Source of the DNA: an uncultured Prevotella sp.
GTDB taxonomy: Bacteria > Bacteroidota > Bacteroidia > Bacteroidales > Bacteroidaceae
NCBI GenBank assembly: GCA_937892695.1
Contig: CALBJK010000214.1
Location: 1-35,678, forward strand
DNA length: 35,678 nt
Reading direction: 5' to 3'
Shown piece after piece: positions 26,462 to 34,929 of this stretch. The notes beneath the pieces were generated by a model. That model ran no database searches. It saw only the letters and a list, made by a program, of their open reading frames with translations, and was not told the origin of the DNA. The translations under genes were made by a program, and so were the position numbers. Each line of letters opens with the position of its first letter. Within the stretch, counting starts at the first letter, position 1.

Positions 26462-26522
26462 GTTTTTCATAGTATTAGATTTAAGGTTAACAAAGGTTGG
26501 GACTCAGCGGAGTCCTTTTTTT
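26462..26522 (+). ncRNA. Probable ~60-nt small RNA or terminated leader
   Basis: This is bounded by a consensus promoter upstream and an intrinsic terminator downstream, with no usable reading frame between. The single-stranded 5' part is A/U-rich and contains TTAAGGTTAACAAAGG. The 3' part is the terminator stem (26500-26515) and seven T. The 5' string reminds me of conserved short leaders in other Bacteroidales genomes, but I cannot name a family. It could be a free-standing RNA, or a leader whose terminator controls dut downstream, though dut has its own -7 box at 26614. Confidence 0.6.
26500..26522 (+). terminator. Intrinsic terminator of the short RNA
   Basis: GGACTC-AGCG-GAGTCC followed by seven T. 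A perfect 6-bp stem with a tetraloop, textbook form. Confidence 0.85.
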
Positions 26523-26613
26523 ATGTCCACAAGTCTGATGTGAAACGCCAGCATATCAAATGTCTTTCATATTATTTATATGTCAGCCTCCCATTATTTC
26601 GGATATTATTAAG

Positions 26614-26621
26614 TAATTTTG
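26614..26621 (+). promoter_or_regulatory. -7 box for the dut operon
   Basis: TAATTTTG is a full TAnnTTTG match. The -33 region is poor. The predicted start near 26628 places the ATG at 26655 about 27 nt downstream. It also rules out an upstream in-frame ATG at 26619, which overlaps the box. Confidence 0.55.
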
Positions 26622-26654
26622 CAAATTAAAAGTCTGAACGAAAGATCATCCACT

Positions 26655-27092
26655 ATGATTAAAATAAAAGTTGTAAACACAGGAGGACAAAAACTTCCCG
26701 CCTACGCTACGCCACTGAGTGCAGGCATGGACTTAAGAGCCAATCTCGACACACCCATCATTTTACGTCCGATGGAACGTAGGCTCATCCCTACCGGACT
26801 GCGCATAGCTCTGCCATCTGGATATGAGGCTCAGGTACGTCCGCGCAGCGGACTGGCACTGAAACACGGTATCACAGTGCTCAACTCGCCGGGAACAGTC
26901 GATGCCGACTACCGTGGCGAACTGGGGGTGCTACTCGTAAATCTGTCGACGCAGGATTTTGCCATAGCTCCGGGCGAACGTATCGCCCAGATGGTGATAG
27001 CGCGTCACGAACAGGCTGAAATAGAAGTTGTGGAACAGCTCGACTCCACCGAAAGAGGAGAAGGAGGATATGGGCACACGGGAGTGAAATAG
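26655..27092 (+). CDS. dut: dUTP diphosphatase
   Basis: The protein has 145 residues from the ATG at 26655 (MIKIKVVNTGGQKLP); the longer frame from 26619 adds 12 residues that overlap the promoter. It hydrolyses dUTP to dUMP as a homotrimer. The five dUTPase motifs are present: AGMDLRA, RPRSGLALKHG, GTVDADYRGELGVLLVN, GERIAQMVI, and the C-terminal RGEGGYGHTG arm that closes over the active site. It is first in a four-gene operon, followed by the TPR gene after 4 bp. Confidence 0.96.
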   Translation: MIKIKVVNTGGQKLPAYATPLSAGMDLRANLDTPIILRPMERRLIPTGLRIALPSGYEAQVRPRSGLALKHGITVLNSPGTVDADYRGELGVLLVNLSTQDFAIAPGERIAQMVIARHEQAEIEVVEQLDSTERGEGGYGHTGVK

Positions 27093-27096
27093 CAGA

Positions 27097-28917
27097 ATGA
27101 AGAAAAGGAATTTATTCGGATGGTCACCGCTGATTATGTCTGTTGCCGTCGCGATGGCGATCGTTATGCCGTCTGCGGCATCACCCGACATGTTTGCAAA
27201 AGACAGGAAGACCAGAAAAACAGTTGATGCAGCCGCTACTACACTGAACGACAGCACACGCAAAAATATCACGCGCAACGACCGCCGACGCTACGATTAC
27301 TTTTTTCTGGAAGCCGTCAGGCAACAAAATGCCGGACATCTGGACGGGGCTTTCGACCTGCTGAGCCACTGCATCGACATCAACCCGAATGCAGCCGAGG
27401 CCTACTACATGCGGTCTGCCTATTTCTCAGAAATGGACAATGACTCGCTCGCGCTGGTCGACCTTGAAAAGGCGGCTACGCTCGACCCGGGAAACGACAC
27501 GTATCAGGAAAGGGTGGCTCAATACTACATAGGCACGCAAAACTACAACCGTGCCATAACGGCTTACGAAAACCTGTATAGCCACCATCGCGACCGTTCC
27601 GACGTACTGGCCATACTGCTTCAGCTATACCGTCAGAACAAGGACTATGACAAGATGCTCAGCACCATCGACCGTATGGAACAGGCCGACGGTGAAAGCG
27701 ACAACACTACAATGGCCAGAATGAACGTCTACGAAATGAAAGGCGACAAGAAAATGGCACAAAAAACTCTCCACTCGCTTGTCGACCGTCATCCAAACGA
27801 GCCAATGTATAAGGTGATGCTTGGCAACTGGCTGCTACAGAATCATAAACAGAAAGAAGCATACGAAATGCTTACAGCCGCTCTGAAAGACGACCCTGGC
27901 AACGAGTCGGCGCTAAGTTCCATGTACGATTACTACCGAGCCGAAGGGAAAGACTCGCTCGCCGTAGAACTACGCGACAAGCTTCTGCTCAGTCCAAAGA
28001 CCGAGAACAAGACCAAGAACATGATGCTGCAGCAAGCCATACAGGAGAACGAAAAAGCAGGAGGCGACAGTACACAGACGCTTGCTCTTTTCGACCGGGT
28101 AATGCGAGCCAATCCTAAGAATATAGACATAGCTTCGCTCAAGGCGGCCTATATGCAGCTGAAGAAAATGCCGGACGACTCGGTAAAGGCGGCCTTAGGC
28201 CACATTCTCGACATAGCACCTGACAATGCTCCGGCACGTATGCAGCTCATACAGATGCTCTGGCCACAGAAGAAATGGGATGATATAATCGCACTGTGCA
28301 AATCTGCCGTCCAGTACAATCCGGAGGAAATGGCCTTTTACTATTTTCTCGGACTGGCCTATTACAACAAAAATGACGAAGACGCTGCGCTGGATGCTTT
28401 CAGACAGGGAACAGGCGAAATCAATTCGGAAAGCAATCCAGACATCGTGTCCGATTTCTACGGCATCATGGGTGACATCCTGTATAAAAGAAACAGACCA
28501 GAAGAAGCCTTTGCCGCATACGACAGCTGTCTGCAATGGAAAGACGACAATACCGCTGCACTGAACAATTACGCCTACTATCTGAGCGAGCTGGGACGCA
28601 ATCTTGACAAGGCCGAGCAGATGAGCTATAAGGCCATCAAGGCCGAACCTGACAACAGTACGTATCTTGACACGTATGCGTGGATTCTGTTTCTGCGTGG
28701 CCGTTACCAGGATGCGAGGACATACATCGACATGGCTCTGGAGCACGACACCGACTCGGTGGGCAGTTCGGTCATAATAGAACACGCCGGCGACATCTAT
28801 TCGATGAACGGTGAAACGGCCAAAGCCATCGACTTCTGGAAGAAAGCTCTACCTGAAAGCGAACACAAAGCACTGATTACGAAAAAAATAAGATTAAAGA
28901 AATACGTTAAGAAATGA
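27097..28917 (+). CDS. Tetratricopeptide-repeat envelope protein
   Basis: The protein has 606 residues. An N-terminal signal or anchor of about 30 residues (LIMSVAVAMAIVMPSAAS) directs it to the envelope. Then come repeated 34-residue helical hairpins, for example NPNAAEAYYMRSAYFSEMD, DPGNDTYQERVAQYYIG, DNTAALNNYAYYLSELG and DSVGSSVIIEHAGDIYSMNG. TPR proteins of this type act as scaffolds; no enzyme motif is seen. The ATGA overlap with the next gene (28914-28917) indicates translational coupling. The dut-TPR-DUF4292-EnvC order is, as I recall, widespread in Bacteroidales, suggesting a shared envelope role. Confidence 0.88.
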   Translation: MKKRNLFGWSPLIMSVAVAMAIVMPSAASPDMFAKDRKTRKTVDAAATTLNDSTRKNITRNDRRRYDYFFLEAVRQQNAGHLDGAFDLLSHCIDINPNAAEAYYMRSAYFSEMDNDSLALVDLEKAATLDPGNDTYQERVAQYYIGTQNYNRAITAYENLYSHHRDRSDVLAILLQLYRQNKDYDKMLSTIDRMEQADGESDNTTMARMNVYEMKGDKKMAQKTLHSLVDRHPNEPMYKVMLGNWLLQNHKQKEAYEMLTAALKDDPGNESALSSMYDYYRAEGKDSLAVELRDKLLLSPKTENKTKNMMLQQAIQENEKAGGDSTQTLALFDRVMRANPKNIDIASLKAAYMQLKKMPDDSVKAALGHILDIAPDNAPARMQLIQMLWPQKKWDDIIALCKSAVQYNPEEMAFYYFLGLAYYNKNDEDAALDAFRQGTGEINSESNPDIVSDFYGIMGDILYKRNRPEEAFAAYDSCLQWKDDNTAALNNYAYYLSELGRNLDKAEQMSYKAIKAEPDNSTYLDTYAWILFLRGRYQDARTYIDMALEHDTDSVGSSVIIEHAGDIYSMNGETAKAIDFWKKALPESEHKALITKKIRLKKYVKK

Positions 28918-29840
28918 AAGGTATGAAACTAATAAAGACTGCACCCCTCGCGGTTCTATTGGTTCTGGCATCGTGTGCAAGCAAGAAGGCCATAGTCGCA
29001 GACAACGGATCTATGCTGCAAAAAGTCGCCTCAGACAATACCGACAAGGACGAAACGAAGACTCAGCGACACGAATCGTCGACGATGGACAGGGCCTTTC
29101 TGGAAAAAGTGGCCGACAACGCCGTCTGCTCTAAGAATATCACGGGGCGCATGTCGTTCAACTTACAGGCCGGAGGAAAGGATATAACTGTTCCTGGAGC
29201 TATACGCATGAGAAAAGACGAAGTCATAAGGCTGCAACTGTTCATACCAATCCTCGGGTCAGAGATCGGACGCATCGAGTTCACTCCCGACTATGTGCTG
29301 ATTATCGACCGTATGCACAAAGAGTACATCAAGGCCGGATACGGCGAAGTAAGCTTCCTCAGTCAGAACGGCATCAGCTTTTACAGCTTGCAGTCACTGT
29401 TCTGGAACCAGCTGTTTCTGCCCGGACATAAAAGCGTAAGCGAATCCTCGCTAGGGCAGTTCGCTTCAAATTCAAATACAGCAGGAAGCTTAGCTGACAT
29501 CAGCTACCGCAAAAGCAACATCTTGTACACGTGGAAAGCCGACAAGGCGACAGGGCGCATAACGTCGGCCGGTGCCGTCTACAGAAGTGCGTCGCACGGC
29601 AAGTCGGAGCTGAAATGGAACTACTCAAACTTCAAGAATGTCGGTGTGAAGCAGTTCCCTGCAGACCAGACGTTCACATTCACGACCGAAGCGACAAAGA
29701 AGCTACAGAAAGCTACAGTCAGCATAAGCATGAACGATGTCAAGACCGAGTCGGACTGGGACACAAATACCGTCGTTTCAACCAAATACAAAAAAGCTAA
29801 CGTGGACGACATTCTCAAAAAAATAATCATTGTCCAATGA
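28914..29840 (+). CDS. DUF4292 domain-containing lipoprotein
   Basis: The protein has 308 residues. The lipobox LASC places the lipidated Cys at about residue 22, followed by ASKK. The middle (NITGRMSFNLQAGGKDITVPGAIRMRKDEVIRLQLF, split here as one beta region, residues of about 80-115) and IIDRMHKEYIKA fit DUF4292, which is predicted to have a LolA/LolB-like lipid-binding half-barrel. A role in outer-membrane lipoprotein or lipid handling is an inference. It overlaps its upstream and downstream neighbours by 4 bp each. Confidence 0.83.
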   Translation: MKGMKLIKTAPLAVLLVLASCASKKAIVADNGSMLQKVASDNTDKDETKTQRHESSTMDRAFLEKVADNAVCSKNITGRMSFNLQAGGKDITVPGAIRMRKDEVIRLQLFIPILGSEIGRIEFTPDYVLIIDRMHKEYIKAGYGEVSFLSQNGISFYSLQSLFWNQLFLPGHKSVSESSLGQFASNSNTAGSLADISYRKSNILYTWKADKATGRITSAGAVYRSASHGKSELKWNYSNFKNVGVKQFPADQTFTFTTEATKKLQKATVSISMNDVKTESDWDTNTVVSTKYKKANVDDILKKIIIVQ

Positions 29841-31474
29841 GAAGACTAACAACAATACTCACAGTTCTGCTTTTGCTTTCAGCCGCTCCGTCCCTCACAT
29901 CAGGACAGACACAAAGAAAGGGAAACCGGACTACGGCCTCAACAAAGAAGTCGACGACAAAGAAGAAATCGGCGCGGAAGGCCACCAAAAGCCGCAAAAG
30001 CACAAAGCGTCGCACCTCTTTGAGAAAAAAGGCAGCAACATATTCCAATGCTTCAATACGCGGACTGCAGAACAAACGTTCGCAGATACAACGTAAGATA
30101 AAGCAACAGGAAAGAGCTTTGAGTGCCAACCGAGCTGATGTGAAGAAACGGTTGCAGGACCTCATGGTAATCAACAGCGAGATTGACAAGCACCAGAAGA
30201 ACATCGACGGCATAAAGAAGGACATTGTACATATTGACGGAAATATCAGCATTCTCAATGCCCAGCTAAAGACACTGGAACAGCAATTGGCAGACCGCAA
30301 ATCCAAGTACATCAAGTCGATGCGCTACATCAACCGCCGCCACTCCTTCCAGGACAAACTGATGTTCATCTTTTCGGCCAAGAACTTCGCACAGATGTAC
30401 CGCCGGCTGCGCTTCATACGCGAATACGCAGCCTTCCAGAAAGCTCAGGGCGAAATGGTCATTTCTAAGCAAAACCAGGTTAACACCAAGCACCGGCAAT
30501 TACAGACAGTGAAAGGGCAAAAGAACACTTTATTATATAAAGGTCAGATGGAACGCCAGGCTCTTGTAGGCCAGCAAACCGAGCAGCAAACGGTCGTAAG
30601 CTCGCTGAAGAAGCAGCAGCGCACCATCCAGCAGGTGATAGCCCAGCAAAGAAAGGAAGACGCAGCTCTCAACGCACAGATTGACCGTCTAATAGCCGAA
30701 GAAGTGGCCAAAGCCCGCGCCCGTGCAGCAGCCGAAGCCAAACGCAGAGCCGAAGCCGCCGAAGCCAAACGCAAGGCAGCCGAGTTGGCTCGGAAGAAGG
30801 CTGCTGCCGAAGCCGCAGCCCGAGAAAACGCACGTCGCATACGCGAAGCCCGAGAAAGAGAAGAACGCCTGAAGCGTGAAGCCCGAGAAGCCAAGGAACG
30901 CGAAAACGCCGAGCAGCAGGCACGCGCCGAACAACTCGCACGCGAAGCCGAAGCCGAACGCCAAGCAGCCGAGCGCAAGGCCAAGGCCGACAGACAGCGA
31001 AGTGACAAGGAAATAGCCCAAGCAAGAAAAGAAAGCGAAGAGACCAGGTCAATGGCATCGGTCGACCGCATGATGAGCGGAGGTTTCGAAGCCAACCGGG
31101 GCCGTCTGCCAATGCCTATCACGGGCAGTTACCGTATAGTAAGCCATTACGGAAGCAACAACGTCGAAGGGCTCAAGGGTGTGACTATCGACAACAAAGG
31201 AATAAACATTCTAGGTCAACCCGGATGCCATGCACGTGCCATATACGACGGCGAAGTCAGTGCAGTGTTCGGTTTCAGCGGGTCGATGGTTGTGATGGTG
31301 CGACACGGAATCTACATTTCAGTCTACTGCAACCTCAGTTCCGTAAGCGTACATCGCGGTCAGAAGGTTTCGACCCGCCAGATTCTGGGCACAGTTGCCT
31401 CCGACCGCATACTACAGTTTCAGCTGCGCCGCAACATGGCCAAGCTCAACCCCGAAGCGTGGTTGGGAAGATAA
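29837..31474 (+). CDS. EnvC-like murein hydrolase activator with degenerate M23/LytM domain
   Basis: The protein has 545 residues. A signal peptide (to about residue 22), a basic Lys/Arg/Thr-rich segment (25-60), coiled coils at about 60-200, a long Arg/Ala/Glu-rich helix at about 270-400, and a LytM fold at 426-545. In the LytM domain the zinc ligands of active M23 peptidases are missing: no His in the VTIDNKG motif, LQFQL in place of the HxH strand, and VYCNL in place of the YxHL catalytic His. This is the pattern of EnvC-type activators, which switch on amidases rather than cut peptidoglycan. Translation is coupled to DUF4292 by an ATGA overlap. A strong terminator follows. Confidence 0.88.
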   Translation: MRRLTTILTVLLLLSAAPSLTSGQTQRKGNRTTASTKKSTTKKKSARKATKSRKSTKRRTSLRKKAATYSNASIRGLQNKRSQIQRKIKQQERALSANRADVKKRLQDLMVINSEIDKHQKNIDGIKKDIVHIDGNISILNAQLKTLEQQLADRKSKYIKSMRYINRRHSFQDKLMFIFSAKNFAQMYRRLRFIREYAAFQKAQGEMVISKQNQVNTKHRQLQTVKGQKNTLLYKGQMERQALVGQQTEQQTVVSSLKKQQRTIQQVIAQQRKEDAALNAQIDRLIAEEVAKARARAAAEAKRRAEAAEAKRKAAELARKKAAAEAAARENARRIREAREREERLKREAREAKERENAEQQARAEQLAREAEAERQAAERKAKADRQRSDKEIAQARKESEETRSMASVDRMMSGGFEANRGRLPMPITGSYRIVSHYGSNNVEGLKGVTIDNKGINILGQPGCHARAIYDGEVSAVFGFSGSMVVMVRHGIYISVYCNLSSVSVHRGQKVSTRQILGTVASDRILQFQLRRNMAKLNPEAWLGR

Positions 31475-31523
31475 AGGCACCAGAACACTGGATAAGAAGT
31501 TCAGACATACATCATTTTACACG

Positions 31524-31580
31524 AAAAAGTCGGGAGGACAGAAGCTGACAACAAGGCTTCTGTCCTCCCGACTTTTTTTT
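31524..31580 (+). terminator. Strong terminator of the dut-envC operon
   Basis: A perfect 22-bp stem (31524-31545 with 31556-31577) contains GTCGGGAGGACAGAAGC, has a 10-nt loop and ends in eight T. It lies 50 bp after the EnvC-like gene. Confidence 0.92.
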
Positions 31581-31656
31581 GTTTTACTTTCATCAATGAA
31601 GTAGTGGACACGTCAGAATCGTGACAAGCAGATTCTTGGCGTGGGATTCTATTGAG

Positions 31657-31679
31657 CAGACGAGCCAGAGTGGAGTCTA
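31657..31679. repeat. Decayed REP-like palindrome
   Basis: This matches the intact palindrome at 17 of 23 positions, including the central GAGTGG. The following ACCGTAGGGTGTGAC resembles the array flank CCGTGGGTGGCAC. It lies between the operon terminator and the M20 gene. Confidence 0.45.
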
Positions 31680-31748
31680 AACCGTAGGGTGTGACCTTTC
31701 TTCAAAACGTATTCCGACACGTATATTCCGACTGTATTTCTGAAAATC

Positions 31749-32822
31749 TCAGAGCGTCAGTCCGTCAAGAAGTTCTATGTAAGTCGAAATGGCATTCTCG
31801 ATTTCATCAATTCTGACATATTCGTCGGCCGAATGGGAACGAGCCGACTCACCCGGCCCGAGTTTCAGCGATGGAAACGGCATCAAGGCCTGGTCGGACA
31901 ACGTGGGTGAGCCGAACGGCTTCAACCCCATCTCCACGCACCGGCGGACGAGCGGATGGTTCTCGTCGATGTGCGACGGATGCAACCGGAACGACCGTGC
32001 CGACACATCGCTGCGCATATGGCTGCGCACTATGTCGAACACTTCCTCATTGGTGTACAGTTCGTTTGTCCTCACATCTACCACCATATCGCAGCGGTCG
32101 GGCACGACATTGTGCTGAGTACCGGCGTTGACGACGGTAAGCGTCATCAACGTAGGGCCGAGCAGACTGCTGACTTTCTCGAATTTGAAATCACGCAGCC
32201 ACAGCATGTCGTCCAGTGCTTCGTATATAGCATTCACGCCCTCATTCCGCGCCGCATGGCCCGAACGTCCGTGAGCAGTAATATCCAGAACCATCAGTCC
32301 CTTCTCCGCTATAGCCGGCTGTAGCCCCGTAGGTTCACCGACTACCGCCACATCAATCTTCGGCAGCAACGGAAGCGCACGGCTCAGACCGTCATTTCCC
32401 GACACCTCCTCCTCAGCCGAAGCCAGATAGACGAGATTGTACTGCCGCACCCGACTGCTCATAACACGGAAGACCTGCAAGAGCGACACCAATCCGCCTC
32501 CGCAGTCGTTACTGCCCAAACCGTAGAGTCTGCCGTCTGACAGGTCGGGCACGAACGGATCACGCTTCCATGTGCTCACCGGCCTCACCGTATCTACATG
32601 GGCGTTTAGCAGGACTGTCGGCTGCGTCACGTCATAATCGGGCGACACAGCCCACACATTGTTCTTCTCGCGTCGGCACTCAAAGCCATACTTCTCCAAC
32701 GCCGTCTCCATTATATTGGCTGCGACATCCTCCTGTCTGCTGACCGAAGGAGTTGCGATAAGCCTTTTCAACAAGTCTACGGCTTCGGCCACGTATGATG
32801 TTCTTTCTTTTGAATCCATCAT
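31749..32822 (-). CDS. M20-family metallohydrolase (ArgE/DapE type)
   Basis: The protein has 357 residues. Co-catalytic zinc site: H75-V-D77 in LLNAHVDTVR, D106 in GLGSNDCGG, the E137-E139 cluster in LASAEEEVSG, E163 in VVGEPTG, and a C-terminal His in ESARSHSADEYV. The dimerisation domain lies between (DITAHGRSGHAARNEG). ArgE/DapE enzymes remove acyl groups from amino acids such as acetylornithine, succinyl-diaminopimelate or acetylcitrulline. In Bacteroidales a close homologue serves arginine synthesis on N-acylated citrulline, but no arg gene is nearby, so the substrate is open. Monocistronic, divergent from the sigma factor gene. Confidence 0.87.
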   Translation of the reverse strand: MMDSKERTSYVAEAVDLLKRLIATPSVSRQEDVAANIMETALEKYGFECRREKNNVWAVSPDYDVTQPTVLLNAHVDTVRPVSTWKRDPFVPDLSDGRLYGLGSNDCGGGLVSLLQVFRVMSSRVRQYNLVYLASAEEEVSGNDGLSRALPLLPKIDVAVVGEPTGLQPAIAEKGLMVLDITAHGRSGHAARNEGVNAIYEALDDMLWLRDFKFEKVSSLLGPTLMTLTVVNAGTQHNVVPDRCDMVVDVRTNELYTNEEVFDIVRSHMRSDVSARSFRLHPSHIDENHPLVRRCVEMGLKPFGSPTLSDQALMPFPSLKLGPGESARSHSADEYVRIDEIENAISTYIELLDGLTL

Positions 32823-32898
32823 TTCGTTTCGTTTGACAATATAATCTCAATCCCGTCTGAAGGAATTGGAATTGCATCATGGGCTGCGGCCCACAGTG

Positions 32899-32906
32899 CA
32901 AAGTTA
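32899..32906 (-). promoter_or_regulatory. -7 box for the M20 gene
   Basis: On the minus strand this reads TAACTTTG, a full TAnnTTTG match, about 77 nt upstream of the start codon. No clear -33 TTG was found. Confidence 0.5.
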
Positions 32907-33034
32907 ACAGAAATAACGGTAAACCACCCTTTTCTTTTCCGGTAATCTGCTATTGTGACAGGCCCATCTGCCGAAGAGAGCGCAAAATAGACGAGAAAAA
33001 GAGTCGGGAATCACAAAAGAATCAAAAAAAATGT

Positions 33035-33042
33035 TACTTTTG
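33035..33042 (+). promoter_or_regulatory. -7 box for the ECF sigma gene
   Basis: TACTTTTG is a full TAnnTTTG match. The predicted start near 33049 leaves only about 6 nt before the ATG at 33055. An in-frame ATG at 33064 would give a 15-nt leader. The -33 region is A-rich with no TTG. Confidence 0.5.
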
Positions 33043-33054
33043 TAGACAACTAAA

Positions 33055-33702
33055 ATGCAGAGGATGAAACAATCGTCTAAAACAACAGGCATACAAGACT
33101 GCTATTCTGAGGAAGAACAGCTTGTACGGGGAATAAAAGAAGGCCGTGACGAAGCCTACCGATACCTTTTCGACTGTCACTATGCCGTGCTGTGCGACAT
33201 CGCCATGCTCTATGTCCACGACGACTACACGGCACGCAGCCTCACCGGCGACGTGCTCTTCCACATCTGGGAGACACGGGCTACTCTGAGCATCGACACC
33301 TCAGTACGCCGCTATCTTATAAGGTGTATCCGCAACAAGTGTCTCGACTACAACAAGTCGAAATGCGTCAAGACCGAAATCACGACAAAGACGATGGGCC
33401 GGCAAGACAACGACATCCTGCTCTCGGCCGTCGCGTCAGAGTCGTCGTCCTCGCTGTTGCTCGAACATGAAATAGAGGACAAGATAGCCACAGCGGTCGA
33501 CTGTCTGCCCAAAGAATGCCGTACTGTGTTCAAGCTGAGCCGTTTCGATGGCAAGTCCCATGCAGAGATTGCGGCACAACTCAGCATATCGGTCAACACT
33601 GTGAAGTATCACATAAAAAACGCATTGCGCACACTGCACAACGAGCTATCCGACTATCTGCCCATTTTATTATATTTGTTAATTCCAGTGAATTTATTTT
33701 GA
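33055..33702 (+). CDS. ECF-type RNA polymerase sigma-70 factor
   Basis: The protein has 215 residues from the first ATG; the ATG at 33064 is an alternative. Region 2 is at about 20-95 (YRYLFDCHYAVLCDIAMLY, DVLFHIWE). Region 4 is at about 145-200, with the helix-turn-helix SHAEIAAQLSISVNTVKYHIKNALRTL. A hydrophobic tail LPILLYLLIPVNLF is typical of the Bacteroidota sigma expansion that works with FecR-like anti-sigmas. It is followed by fecR after 51 bp. Such pairs usually control an adjacent SusC/TonB receptor, but none lies beside this one. Confidence 0.93.
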   Translation: MQRMKQSSKTTGIQDCYSEEEQLVRGIKEGRDEAYRYLFDCHYAVLCDIAMLYVHDDYTARSLTGDVLFHIWETRATLSIDTSVRRYLIRCIRNKCLDYNKSKCVKTEITTKTMGRQDNDILLSAVASESSSSLLLEHEIEDKIATAVDCLPKECRTVFKLSRFDGKSHAEIAAQLSISVNTVKYHIKNALRTLHNELSDYLPILLYLLIPVNLF

Positions 33703-33753
33703 ACTGACAACACCAACACCTTTTATTATCGTTATTATAACAAAAGGACATTC

Positions 33754-34755
33754 ATGAAAAAAGATAACGAACATATAGACAATCTCATAATAGAATTTCT
33801 GAGCGACTCGCTGTCAGACACAGAAAGGGACGAACTCACCAGATGGATGTCGCAGTCTGAGGCCAACCGCCATCATTTCAGACAGTTCGAACAGCTGTGG
33901 CAATCGGCAGTAAGCCGTGAAGAACTCGACCGTTTCGATACATCCAAAGCCTTCGCTGCTTTTATCGACCGCGTAAGCGCAGTCCGACGGCAGTCGCGCA
34001 TGAGGGTCGTCAGATACGCCATCGGCGCGACAGCCTCGCTGTTGCTGGTGATAGGCATAGCCTACGGCTCGTTTCTGCGCGGACGACAAGACATAGTCTC
34101 GTCGTTAGGCGAGACTGAGATAACCACACCTGACGGTTCGTCGATGACCATGACTCTGCCCGACGGCACACGAGTGAGGCTCAACGCCGGCTCACGCATG
34201 GCCTGCTCACAGACGTTCGGCATAAAGGACAGAACCGTGCTCCTCAACGGCCAAGCCTACTTTGATGTATCCAAAGACAAAGCCAAACCGTTCTTCGTAA
34301 AGTCGGAGAACATGACCGTAGAAGTAACCGGCACCAGATTCGGCCTCCGCGATTATTCCGACGACAAGAGTGCCGAGGTAGTTCTCGACAAGGGTCACGT
34401 CAACGTAAGCAGCAATCTACAGCAGGGCGAGGTCAAGAGTATCACTGCCGGGCACCGCGCCATCATCGACAAAGCCACCGGAAACATCCGCGTCACTGTT
34501 TCGCCGAAGCATTTCCGTCAGTGCAGCAAGGACAGAGTACTGCGGTTTGAAGGCGAAACCCTCGCAGCCATCGCCAGAGACATAGAGCGTCAGTTCGGCG
34601 TAAGCGTAGAAATAAACAATCCTAAGGCCAGACATCTGCGGTTTGTAGGCGAGTTTGCCACCGACAGCCAGAGCGTGACCGACGTGCTCGATGCCCTCAC
34701 CTGCACAGGAAAAATAAGCTATAAGATGAACGGAAACAAAATAACCATCTATTAG
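33754..34755 (+). CDS. FecR-family anti-sigma factor
   Basis: The protein has 333 residues. A cytoplasmic N-terminal sigma-binding region (residues 1-85), one membrane span at about 88-108 (YAIGATASLLLVIGIAYGSF), a periplasmic FecR domain (about 120-215, with LPDGTRVRLNAGSRM and GQAYFDVSKDKAKPFFV), and a C-terminal DUF4974 domain (about 262-333), which in such systems contacts the STN domain of a TonB receptor. It holds the partner sigma factor (33055) inactive until signalled. The cognate receptor is not in this window: the SusC at 6561-9914 lacks an STN domain. Confidence 0.94.
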   Translation: MKKDNEHIDNLIIEFLSDSLSDTERDELTRWMSQSEANRHHFRQFEQLWQSAVSREELDRFDTSKAFAAFIDRVSAVRRQSRMRVVRYAIGATASLLLVIGIAYGSFLRGRQDIVSSLGETEITTPDGSSMTMTLPDGTRVRLNAGSRMACSQTFGIKDRTVLLNGQAYFDVSKDKAKPFFVKSENMTVEVTGTRFGLRDYSDDKSAEVVLDKGHVNVSSNLQQGEVKSITAGHRAIIDKATGNIRVTVSPKHFRQCSKDRVLRFEGETLAAIARDIERQFGVSVEINNPKARHLRFVGEFATDSQSVTDVLDALTCTGKISYKMNGNKITIY

Positions 34756-34820
34756 CCTCAACTTGGACATTGCCCGAGACATGATGAAAAACAAATAATC
34801 AAGGATTGCATTCCGTTTAG

Positions 34821-34843
34821 GAGATGCACCAAAGTGTCGTCTT
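34821..34843. repeat. Decayed REP-like palindrome after fecR
   Basis: This matches the intact palindrome at 18 of 23 positions. The flanks TCCGTTTAG before and CGATGGATGGCAT after mirror the array flanks TCGTTTGG and CGTGGGTGGCAT, so it is a whole degenerate unit. The GTAG tag has become GTAA on the minus strand. Confidence 0.58.
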
Positions 34844-34929
34844 TACACGATGGATGGCATTTCTGTCTGGCGTTGGAAGAATGCTGATATTCATTAAAAC
34901 ATTGTTCTATTTCGGAACAAAGACTTCCG

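Noticed and set aside
30544..31122. Minus-strand frames within the EnvC-like gene, rich in Ser/Ala/Leu/Phe
   Set aside because: They are the reverse complement of the Arg/Ala/Glu-rich coiled coil and have no independent signals.
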